From NCBI GenBank assembly GCA_934276485.1, contig CAKQTE010000096.1, positions 1 to 60,441 of the forward strand: a DNA stretch of 60,441 nucleotides. The letters are read 5' to 3'. The position numbers and the translations under genes are program-made. The DNA comes from an uncultured Spirochaetales bacterium. Its GTDB lineage: Bacteria > Spirochaetota > Spirochaetia > Sphaerochaetales > Sphaerochaetaceae. Under the pieces are notes generated by a model. It saw only the letters and a list, made by a program, of their open reading frames with translations, was not told the DNA's origin and made no database searches. This document shows, piece after piece, positions 53,867 to 60,441 of the stretch (the first letter of the stretch is position 1; every line of letters begins with the position of its first letter).

Positions 53867-54428
53867 GATAGCAGAATTGACAGATAATGCTCGAATAACA
53901 GAGGTCGTTCTCTTTATCGAGAATACAGCTCTTCCTCTTGAGCGCTTGATGGCTCTTACAGGCTTGAAAGAAGATGAGGTAATAGATGCTCTTAGAGAGC
54001 TCAAGGAGCACTATGAAGAGCGAAACTCAGGACTATTGCTGTTAGAGGAAGAAGGACTATATTCATTCCAGCCAGCCAAGGAACTATATCCAAGGCTAAG
54101 ACAGAGCTATGGACGAAAGGTTGATAGAAGACTGAGTAAGGCAGCTCTTGAAACTCTTGCGATAGTTGCATATTCTCAACCAATCACAAGAAGTGAAATC
54201 GATGGCATCAGGGGAGTGCAATCCGATGCCATAGTCCGTCTCCTAAGGGAGAGGGATTATATCAAGGTAAATGGTAGAGCCGATAAGCCAGGCCACCCTT
54301 GCTTATATTGCACAACAAGAAAGTTTTTGTATGAATTCAAGCTCAAGTCAATTTCAGAGCTTCCTAAACTTTCTGAAGCTGATAGACTAAAATTCAACAA
54401 GGAAGAAGAGGGAGAGCTTCTATTATGA
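53859..54428 (+). CDS. scpB: Segregation and condensation protein B
   Basis: 189 aa tandem winged-helix partner of ScpA. The motif ALETLAIVAYSQPITRSEIDGIRGV is diagnostic. GGAGG lies 6 bases before the ATG at 53859; an ATG at 53853 is also in frame but lies on the Shine-Dalgarno side. The stop overlaps the next gene as ATGA. Confidence 0.95.
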   Translation: MSEIAELTDNARITEVVLFIENTALPLERLMALTGLKEDEVIDALRELKEHYEERNSGLLLLEEEGLYSFQPAKELYPRLRQSYGRKVDRRLSKAALETLAIVAYSQPITRSEIDGIRGVQSDAIVRLLRERDYIKVNGRADKPGHPCLYCTTRKFLYEFKLKSISELPKLSEADRLKFNKEEEGELLL

Positions 54429-55213
54429 CTGATAATACATTTCCTATGCGCTTGCAGGTATATATGGCAAAGTGCGGAGTTGCATCTCGAAGAGGATCTG
54501 AGGACCTTATTAGCCAAGGTAGGGTAATGGTCAACAACAAGACCGTAAGAGAGATGGGCATCAAGGTAGGACCAGAGGATATTGTACAGGTTGATGGGGA
54601 CACTATCGAACTTGTAAACAGAACATACTACATTGCACTCAATAAGCCAAAAGGATATGTTTGCACAAACTACGATCCAAACGAGACAAAGTATGCTCGT
54701 GAGCTAATTGGCATGAGAGATGCAGAGTTGCTTTATAACGTAGGAAGACTCGATAAGGAATCAAATGGTTTGATTCTATTTACAAACGATGGTGAGTTTG
54801 CAAATAGCATGATGCATCCTAAGTACCAAGTTGAGAAGGAATATATCGTTAAGCTTGATAGACCAGTTGAGATCGATGACTTGAATAAGGCTCTCGACGG
54901 GCTATATATTGATATGAAGACTCCATATAGAATCAAGCGATACGATTTGATTCCTAGAACAAAGCAATTTATCAAGGTAACTCTCACTGAGGGAAAGAAT
55001 AGAGAGATCAGAAAGATCTTCTCTTTCCTTGGCTATGATGTTAAGTCCTTGACTAGAATCAGAATAGGTTGCGTTGAACTTGGAGACTTGGAACCAGGAG
55101 AGTGGAGAAATCTCAATACCAAGGAAATTGCAGGGCTTCTCTCTGGAAAGAACAACGAGAAGAAAGTCAAGGCAAAGAAAGTAAGGGTTGTCAAAAAGGA
55201 GAGCGCAAAATGA
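54425..55213 (+). CDS. Pseudouridine synthase of the RsuA/RluB family
   Basis: 262 aa. An S4 RNA-binding domain (MRLQVYMAKCGVASRR...) is followed by the RsuA/RluB catalytic domain with the Asp in YNVGRLDKESNGLILFTND. The basic tail is Lys-rich. Location after scpAB and before cmk is typical of rluB. The start is ATG 54425; 54446 (MRLQVYM) is a possible later start. It couples to cmk with ATGA. Confidence 0.93.
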   Translation: MTDNTFPMRLQVYMAKCGVASRRGSEDLISQGRVMVNNKTVREMGIKVGPEDIVQVDGDTIELVNRTYYIALNKPKGYVCTNYDPNETKYARELIGMRDAELLYNVGRLDKESNGLILFTNDGEFANSMMHPKYQVEKEYIVKLDRPVEIDDLNKALDGLYIDMKTPYRIKRYDLIPRTKQFIKVTLTEGKNREIRKIFSFLGYDVKSLTRIRIGCVELGDLEPGEWRNLNTKEIAGLLSGKNNEKKVKAKKVRVVKKESAK

Positions 55214-55845
55214 TCATTGCTATCGATGGTCCTGCAGGATGCGGAAAAAGCACTATCGCAAAGACTCTTGCAAAAAGGCTTGGATTCTATTTTCTCAATA
55301 CAGGCTCTTTCTATAGAACCTGCACACTTGCTCAAATAGAAAGCGGCAAGGATCCTTTGGATAAGGACTCTGTACTAGAGACAGCAAAGAGCGTGAAGAT
55401 CACAGTCGAGGATGGAAATATCTGCCTCAATGGTGTGAATGTCGAGCCAAAGCTTCACACTCCGATTATTGACAAATATTGCTCTCCTGTGTCTGTAGAT
55501 CCAAGACTCAGAGAGTATGTAAATACTCTTGTAAAGGGTATTGCTGGAAACATGGATATCATCACAGAAGGCAGAGATACCACAACTGTGATATTCCCAA
55601 ATGCAGACTATAAATTCTATTTCGATGCATCCCCTGAGGTTAGAGCTTCCCGTAGACTTAAGGACCAAGCTGGACAGGCTGATTATGATGAAATACTGAA
55701 GGGAATCCTCGAAAGAGACAAAAATGATAGAGAGAAAGCAGTTGGAGCATTGAAAATTGCTCCGGATGCGATATTAATCGATACCTCGAACTTGACTATA
55801 GAAGAAGTTTGTGAGAAAGTTGTAAGTGCTATGCATAGGCATTAG
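55210..55845 (+). CDS. cmk: Cytidylate kinase
   Basis: 211 aa enzyme phosphorylating CMP and dCMP. The P-loop is GPAGCGKST at 7-15, and the FLNTGSFYRT substrate motif and GRDTTTVIFPNAD lid region follow. AAGGAG lies 8 bases before the ATG at 55210; the frame extends to 55102 only within the preceding gene. In Treponema pallidum cmk and rpsA are, from memory, one fused gene; here they are separate with 30 bases between. Confidence 0.95.
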   Translation: MIIAIDGPAGCGKSTIAKTLAKRLGFYFLNTGSFYRTCTLAQIESGKDPLDKDSVLETAKSVKITVEDGNICLNGVNVEPKLHTPIIDKYCSPVSVDPRLREYVNTLVKGIAGNMDIITEGRDTTTVIFPNADYKFYFDASPEVRASRRLKDQAGQADYDEILKGILERDKNDREKAVGALKIAPDAILIDTSNLTIEEVCEKVVSAMHRH

Positions 55846-55875
55846 GCGTGGTAATTTAGTAGTAGGAGAAAAGAA

Positions 55876-57567
55876 GTGGAAAATGAATCTCAGATGACTG
55901 AAAAGCAGTCCTTTCTGCAGCAGCATCTTATGTCAATTCCGGAATTAGAAGTCGGTCAGATCGTAACCGGTACTGTTGTACAGACAAATGACGAAACTGT
56001 GTTGGTTGATATTGGCTACAAGTCAGAGGGGCAGATCCCTGTTGATGAGTTCATGGAACTGCCAAAATTAGGTGACAAAGTAGCCGTTAAAATTATAAGA
56101 CTCGATAACGGTCGCGGTCAGGTTGTTGTTTCCAAGAAGGGAGCAGAGGCAAAGGCACGTGCCGAAGAGTTAAAGCAAGCAGCTGAGGATAGAACCCCAG
56201 TTCTTGGAAAGTTTGTAAAGGTTATCAAGGGTGGCTATGAAGTTGACCTTGGTGCTGATTACAAGGGTTTCTGCCCTCTTTCAAAGGCAGACGTTGTAAG
56301 AGTTGAAGACCAGGAGTCTTTGATCGGAAAGACAGATTACTTTGTAATCGACAAGTTCCACGCAGGAACAAAGCTCAAGAGCGTTGTTTCAAGACGTGAG
56401 TATCTTGAGAAGAAAATCAAGGAAAACAAGGAAGCATTCTTCAATTCTGTTCAGATTGGTGATGTTGTACAGGGAGAGGTTAAGTCATTCACATCTTTCG
56501 GTGCATTCATTGATCTTGGTGGTTTCGATGGTCTATTGCACATCAACGATATGTCATGGGGCCACGTTACAAGACCAAAGGATTTTGTTAAGAAGGGCCA
56601 GATCGTTCAGCTCAGACTTATCAACATCGATCCAACAACTCAGAAGATCAATCTTTCTCTTAAGCACATGGAAGCAGATCCATGGACAACTTTCGAGCAG
56701 AGATATCAGGTTGGCGATGTAATTAAGAAGCCAGTTACAAAGATCACATCTTTCGGTGTCTTCATTGAAATCGAGCCAGGAATCGAAGGTCTTGCTCATA
56801 TCTCAGAGCTTTCATGGACAAAGAGAATCACAAATCCAAAGGATATCGTTTCAATTGGCGATGTAGTTGAAGCAAAGATCCTCGGATATGACCTAGACAA
56901 GAAGAGAGTTTCTTTGGGCCTCAAGCAGCTCGAAGAGAACCCATGGGATACAATCGCTGATCGTTATCCAGTTGGAAAGGTTATCTCAGCTCCAGTTGTC
57001 AAGGTTACAAACTCAGGTGCATTCTTGAACCTTGAGGATGGCATCGATGGTTTCTTGCACATTGACGATATTTCTTGGACAAAGAAGATCAAGTCAATGG
57101 ATCAGTTCTGCAAGGAAGGCGATGTTATTGAAGTTGTTGTAACAAAGGTTGAACCAGAGAACAGAAGAATCAAGCTCTCTGTCAAGAACCTTGAAGGCAA
57201 CCCATGGACAACTCTTAAGAAGGATTATCCAAAGTTCTCAACAATCACAGGAACTGTTTCTTCTGTTACAGATTTCGGTGTATTTGTTAAGGTTATCGGT
57301 GACATTGAAGGTTTGATCTCCAAGTTCAATCTTGTTGGTCCAGATGAAGAGTACACAGACAGCGTACTTGAGTCTTACAAGGAGAAGATTGGACAGCCAA
57401 TCACTGCAATGGTCATTGATGTAAATACTCAGGCTCAGAAGCTTTCTCTTTCAATCAGAGAGATGATCAAGAGAAGCCAGGAATCAGAAATGGCTAAGTA
57501 CATGGCTGATGACAAGGAAGATGACTCTGAGACATACAATCCTTTTGCAGATATCCTAAAGAAGTAA
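55876..57567 (+). CDS. rpsA: 30S ribosomal protein S1
   Basis: 563 aa with six S1 domains in a row (boundaries about every 85 residues; clear starts at GQIVTGTVV, GKFVKVIKG, GDVVQGEVK, GDVIKKPVT, GKVISAPVV and STITGTVSS). Four of them show the SFGAFI/SFGVFI-type core. The start is GTG at 55876 with AGGAG 8 bases upstream; ATG 55894 is a later alternative. A GC-rich hairpin follows. Confidence 0.95.
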   Translation: MENESQMTEKQSFLQQHLMSIPELEVGQIVTGTVVQTNDETVLVDIGYKSEGQIPVDEFMELPKLGDKVAVKIIRLDNGRGQVVVSKKGAEAKARAEELKQAAEDRTPVLGKFVKVIKGGYEVDLGADYKGFCPLSKADVVRVEDQESLIGKTDYFVIDKFHAGTKLKSVVSRREYLEKKIKENKEAFFNSVQIGDVVQGEVKSFTSFGAFIDLGGFDGLLHINDMSWGHVTRPKDFVKKGQIVQLRLINIDPTTQKINLSLKHMEADPWTTFEQRYQVGDVIKKPVTKITSFGVFIEIEPGIEGLAHISELSWTKRITNPKDIVSIGDVVEAKILGYDLDKKRVSLGLKQLEENPWDTIADRYPVGKVISAPVVKVTNSGAFLNLEDGIDGFLHIDDISWTKKIKSMDQFCKEGDVIEVVVTKVEPENRRIKLSVKNLEGNPWTTLKKDYPKFSTITGTVSSVTDFGVFVKVIGDIEGLISKFNLVGPDEEYTDSVLESYKEKIGQPITAMVIDVNTQAQKLSLSIREMIKRSQESEMAKYMADDKEDDSETYNPFADILKK

Positions 57568-57589
57568 TCAATCACTACTTTAAAATCAC

Positions 57590-57611
57590 TGGCGGGGTTT
57601 AGGCTCCGCCA
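57590..57611 (+). terminator. Hairpin after rpsA
   Basis: A 6-bp GC-rich stem TGGCGG/CCGCCA with a 10-base loop lies between rpsA and the TPR gene. The T-run is weak (ATTTC), so attenuation rather than full termination is likely. Confidence 0.5.
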
Positions 57612-57632
57612 ATTTCAAATAAGGATGTAATT

Positions 57633-58304
57633 ATGGCTAAAAAGGAAGAATATAAAGCAACTAAGACAGAGCACGTTGCATCTCAGACCAATCAATGGAT
57701 TGGTAAGAATGCCAAGATTCTCATCGGTGTTGGCGTTGGTGTAATTGTTGTACTACTTGCACTTCTGATTGTCCTCTCAGTTATTGACAACAAGAAGGAA
57801 AGAAGCTTCGAGGCTCTTCTTGCTCTTGAGACTTCATATTCCAAGCTTGAGGAAGTAGGTGATGACCAGTTCATCACAGAGTGTCAGGCTCTGATCTCCG
57901 ATAATGGACTAAGTTCATATCCAGGTGCAAAGGCAGCTTTGTATCTAGCAGATGTTTCTTACGACAATGGTGACTACTCAACAGCTCTAGATTGGTATAA
58001 TAAGGTTGCTGAAGCTCAGTCAAAGACATATCTATATCAGGTAGCTATGATGAACTCAGCTGCTGCAAACGAGATGCTAGATAACGCAGGCGCAGCTCTC
58101 GATATCTACAACACTCTTTGGGAATCATTCGGTAAGAACGGCCTATATGGTTCAAGAGCACTATTCAATGCAGCTAGACTTTATGAAGCACAGGGCAACA
58201 AGGAACTAGCAAAGGCTACTTATGAGCAGCTTGTTGGTGAATACGAGCCACTTCAGAGCGAATATGCATCTCTTGCTAAAACAAGACTTGCACAGCTTAA
58301 CTAG
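57633..58304 (+). CDS. Membrane-anchored TPR protein (YfgM-like)
   Basis: 223 aa. One membrane segment (about 29-51, rich in Gly and Val) precedes a helical region with TPR-like pairs (AALYLADVSYDNGDYSTALDWY, SRALFNAARLYEAQGNKELAKATYE). This matches the architecture of YfgM and other tetratricopeptide anchor proteins of the envelope. The downstream half is expected outside the cytoplasm. It follows rpsA by 65 bases. Partner and client are unknown. Confidence 0.75.
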   Translation: MAKKEEYKATKTEHVASQTNQWIGKNAKILIGVGVGVIVVLLALLIVLSVIDNKKERSFEALLALETSYSKLEEVGDDQFITECQALISDNGLSSYPGAKAALYLADVSYDNGDYSTALDWYNKVAEAQSKTYLYQVAMMNSAAANEMLDNAGAALDIYNTLWESFGKNGLYGSRALFNAARLYEAQGNKELAKATYEQLVGEYEPLQSEYASLAKTRLAQLN

Positions 58305-58323
58305 TACTAGTACTAGTACTTTT
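58301..58323 (+). terminator. CTAGTA tandem repeat forming a terminator-like hairpin
   Basis: Three CTAGTA units (58301-58318) overlap the TPR-gene stop codon. AGTACTA (58303-58309) pairs with TAGTACT (58314-58320) across a 4-base loop, followed by TTTAT. The stem has two G-C pairs only, so termination is weak. Confidence 0.5.
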
Positions 58324-58345
58324 ATATTAAGTAGAGGTAGGGGTA

Positions 58346-59101
58346 ATGAGAAAAGGGATTAAATACGTACTTATTTCTTTTTCATTCATTGCCCTGATTT
58401 TTTCTCTCTCGAGCTGTGGAATTCCAAGCTATTACATTCCTTCTTCCAATTATGTTTCATTTTTAACAAACGGTAATGAAGTAAATGTAAAAGCAGATCT
58501 ATCTAAACTAACTTCATCAGGCGCTAGTGCCACAACAGCTTCAGATTTTCCTAAGGTTGCACTCTATTACCAGATCATTCCAAATGGACAAAGTAAGTCT
58601 GGCTTTGATGATGTGCTATCAGACTTCAAGACGCTCTATCTAAGTGATAAGAACGTTAATAGATTGCCTGTAGGAAAACTTGCATACAAGAAAGAATACA
58701 AAGACACATCATTGAATTTCATAAGTGAATATGGAATCTATCAATTCACATCCCAAGATGAATTAGAATCCTATATTGCAAATGTAAGTGATGCAATAAA
58801 AGTAGGGGATGTGCTAAATTGGAAGTTAGGGTTTGAGCTAGTTGATGGAAATATTCTTCTTACTATCAATGACTCCACATCTCCAATTGTTCTTGAGCGC
58901 TTCAATGGAAATAAGTTTGATGTGCCCCTAAGTAATTTCTTTAGTGACTCTCGTGATTCAGCAGAGATCCCACTGCAATTCAGGGACAACACCATCAAAT
59001 GTACAATTAGAATCCATATCGTAGTATCTACAGAATTTACAAACTACAATAACATCTATAACAGAATAATCTCATCTCCTCTAGAAATCGAAATTGACTG
59101 A
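58346..59101 (+). CDS. Lipoprotein of unknown function
   Basis: 251 aa with a signal peptide and lipobox LSSC, Cys24 the predicted lipidation site (S20-L-S-S-C24). The mature part is Ser/Asp/Asn-rich with alternating hydrophobic residues, suggesting a beta-rich fold. Phe and Tyr are frequent. GAGG and a GGGG lie before the ATG. No family is recognised. It is not obviously linked in function to the LysO genes that follow after 115 bases. Confidence 0.75.
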   Translation: MRKGIKYVLISFSFIALIFSLSSCGIPSYYIPSSNYVSFLTNGNEVNVKADLSKLTSSGASATTASDFPKVALYYQIIPNGQSKSGFDDVLSDFKTLYLSDKNVNRLPVGKLAYKKEYKDTSLNFISEYGIYQFTSQDELESYIANVSDAIKVGDVLNWKLGFELVDGNILLTINDSTSPIVLERFNGNKFDVPLSNFFSDSRDSAEIPLQFRDNTIKCTIRIHIVVSTEFTNYNNIYNRIISSPLEIEID

Positions 59102-59179
59102 TTATTTTATCATCTTATTTTCTCTATAGAAAAGAATTATAACAACAATATCAATCCACTATCAAAAGAGAATTGTAAG

Positions 59180-59188
59180 TGCTATACT
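59180..59188 (+). promoter_or_regulatory. Extended -10 promoter of the lysO genes
   Basis: TGC-TATACT lies 29 bases before the ATG, whose Shine-Dalgarno is AGGAG. No good -35 is seen. The leader is too short for a lysine riboswitch. Confidence 0.45.
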
Positions 59189-59216
59189 CATCAAGGTTTT
59201 TCCTTTAGGAGTAGAT

Positions 59217-59492
59217 ATGGAACTTTTGATTCCGATGGTATTAGGGCTCTTTGTAGCTCGATTGTTTTCATCAGATAAAGTCAAGAAAGTTGTTGATAAA
59301 CTGCAGGTAGTCACAACTTTGATATTGATCTTCTCAATGGGATATTCTCTCTCAAGAAGAGATAACTTTATCTCAGAGCTATCTGAGATGGGAGTTCTAG
59401 TACTTCTATATGCCCTTGTTTCAGTTCTATTCAGTATAGCTCTAGTGTACATTACAACAACAATATACCTAAAGAGAAAGGGGCGTAAGTAA
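59217..59492 (+). CDS. LysO-like lysine exporter, N-terminal part as separate gene
   Basis: 91 aa with two or three membrane segments (about 3-16, 27-45 and 55-82). It corresponds to the first third of E. coli LysO (DUF340 family, about 299 aa). The stop lies one base before the ATG of the gene encoding the rest, so the two products probably assemble into one transporter. Confidence 0.7.
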   Translation: MELLIPMVLGLFVARLFSSDKVKKVVDKLQVVTTLILIFSMGYSLSRRDNFISELSEMGVLVLLYALVSVLFSIALVYITTTIYLKRKGRK

Positions 59493-59493
59493 T

Positions 59494-60093
59494 ATGGTTC
59501 TATATGCTCTAATAGCTCTAATTTTAGGTGTTGCATTAGGCTTTTCTGGATTCCAACCAGATTGGCTATTGTTTGTTACAAGTAATACCACAGCTGTTCT
59601 TTATATATTGATGTTCCTTGTAGGAATATCTGTAGGATTCCATAAAGGGCTCATAAAACAATTGAAATCAAATCCTGGACTGTTGGTAATTGTTCCAACA
59701 GCAACTATTGTTGCAACACTAGGCGCTGGCTTTGTTCTTTCACTATTTACAGGAATACCTTCTGGCATAAGCACTGCAATTACATCAGGACTAGGTTGGT
59801 ATTCCCTGTCTGGAATTACACTAACAACTCTTGTTAGTGCTGATATTGGTACAATAACGTTCCTTTCAAATCTTCTTAGGGAGATGCTTAGTTTCTTCTC
59901 AATTCCATTAATTAGCAAATACTTGAATTATCCTACAGCAGTCGCACCAGCTGCTGCTACAAGCGAAGATACAACGCTTGCGATGCTCATTCGCTATACA
60001 GATGAGCATACTGCTATGATAGCTGTATTCAATGGAATAGTTTGCTCTGCAGCTGTACCTATTCTTATTCCTTTCTGTTTGAAGTTCTTTTAA
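59494..60093 (+). CDS. lysO: LysO-family lysine exporter, C-terminal part
   Basis: 199 aa integral membrane protein. It shows the LysO core TSGLGWYSLSGI and the DIGTITFLSNLLREMLSF segment, with about five membrane helices. It exports L-lysine in E. coli. The stop codon lies at the start of an SD-sequestering RNA structure of the next gene. Confidence 0.85.
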   Translation: MVLYALIALILGVALGFSGFQPDWLLFVTSNTTAVLYILMFLVGISVGFHKGLIKQLKSNPGLLVIVPTATIVATLGAGFVLSLFTGIPSGISTAITSGLGWYSLSGITLTTLVSADIGTITFLSNLLREMLSFFSIPLISKYLNYPTAVAPAAATSEDTTLAMLIRYTDEHTAMIAVFNGIVCSAAVPILIPFCLKFF

Positions 60094-60138
60094 GCTCTTA
60101 GTCTCCTTTTGGGTATACAATTAGAGCTAAAAAGGAGA
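60093..60138 (+). promoter_or_regulatory. RNA structure that can sequester the epimerase Shine-Dalgarno
   Basis: TCTCCTTTT (60102-60110) is fully complementary to AAAAGGAGA (60130-60138), which contains the Shine-Dalgarno. AGCTCT (60093-60098) is complementary to AGAGCT (60123-60128). The order A-B-A'-B' is that of an H-type pseudoknot, or of two alternative structures. Confidence 0.55.
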
Positions 60139-60143
60139 TTCGT

Positions 60144-60441
60144 ATGGAGCTAAGAAAAATCAGAGATAGATATTACAATACACTGGTAGAGAACATCTTG
60201 CCATTCTGGCTGGATCATGGTCTTGATACCACCTATGGTGGAATTAAGACATGCCTCGACAGAGATGGATCAGTGCTAGATACAGATAAATCCGTATGGT
60301 TCCAAGGAAGGGCACTATGGGTATTTTCATATGCATATTGCAATATAAAGAAAGATCCTAGATATCTTGAGGCTGCGAAGTGCATAGTGTCATTTATCGA
60401 CAACCATTGTTTCGATGTTGATGGAAGGATGTTCTTCAGGG
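60144..60441 (+). CDS. N-acylglucosamine 2-epimerase (AGE) family protein, 3'-truncated by the window edge
   Basis: The first 99 codons are present. FWLDHGLDTTYGGIKTCLDRDG and the following WFQGRALWVFSYAY are typical of the (alpha/alpha)6-barrel AGE/cellobiose 2-epimerase family. The ATG at 60144 has AAAGGAG 6 bases upstream, inside a possible RNA structure. Which sugar is epimerised cannot be told from this fragment. Confidence 0.85.
   Translation, partial: MELRKIRDRYYNTLVENILPFWLDHGLDTTYGGIKTCLDRDGSVLDTDKSVWFQGRALWVFSYAYCNIKKDPRYLEAAKCIVSFIDNHCFDVDGRMFFR

Noticed and set aside
58301..58320. CTAGTA repeats as a mini-satellite or SpeI-type cloning scar
   Set aside because: Only three units; they form a small hairpin before T residues and overlap a stop codon, so a weak terminator is a simpler reading.
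59102..59216. Lysine riboswitch before lysO
   Set aside because: The leader after the predicted -10 is under 30 bases, far too short.
1..60441. CRISPR arrays, tRNA or rRNA genes, prophage or insertion sequences
   Set aside because: No regular spaced repeats, cloverleaf sequences, phage structural genes or transposases were seen on either strand by eye.

Overview
The window is a gene-dense, AT-rich bacterial chromosome segment (by eye near 40% G+C, not counted). It most resembles a spirochaete, probably a gut or anaerobic relative of the Treponema/Sphaerochaeta lineages. The grounds are an XPB-type helicase with a partner gene, a GreA carrying a very long N-terminal extension, a mitochondrial-type EF-G, LptF/LptG permeases, and the order rimP-nusA-infB-rbfA-truB-ribF-rpsO-pnp-dut-lptF-lptG-tgt, which I remember from treponemes. 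The genus cannot be fixed from the sequence alone.

Layout. 1-3719: the end of a type I restriction-modification locus (partial hsdS, complete hsdR). 3967-9100: minus-strand garR-like dehydrogenase/citrate synthase pair, a plus-strand SmtB/CzrA-type metal sensor, then minus-strand maf and an ABC-F ATPase. 9190-15434: shikimate genes (aroDE fusion on plus; aroK and aroC on minus) interleaved with XPB helicase and its partner. 15493-23723: a small membrane protein, a dGTPase, nrdR, an ACT-domain regulator with a THEP1-like NTPase, an inositol-monophosphatase relative, mfd and trmB. 23853-32204 (minus): two EF-G paralogues, a Zn/Cd/Pb exporting P-type ATPase with three metal-binding domains behind a 40-bp palindromic operator, and a ClC-family transporter. 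32357-45448 (plus): the long translation/RNA operon from rimP to tgt. 45506-50446 (minus): a membrane-anchored protein with five divergent repeats, then giant GreA behind a leader terminator. 50672-58304 (plus): rpe-dtd-recA-scpA-scpB-rlu-cmk-rpsA and a TPR protein. 58346-60441 (plus): a lipoprotein, a two-gene LysO-like lysine exporter and the start of an AGE-family epimerase.

Most of the content is housekeeping, packed with ATGA/TAATG start-stop overlaps. The parts most worth a second look are the five-repeat periplasmic protein (45506-47539), the metal-resistance circuit (cysteine-free alpha5 sensor at 6262 and SmtB-like operator at 30855), the leader RNA structures (greA, EF-G, rimP, and an SD-sequestering structure before the epimerase), the NusA C-terminal zinc ribbon, and a RibF without a recognisable riboflavin kinase signature. 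I saw no tRNA, rRNA, CRISPR array, prophage or intact insertion sequence. No gene-free stretch exceeds 300 bases; the longest, 3720-4003, holds only inverted repeats and a terminator.
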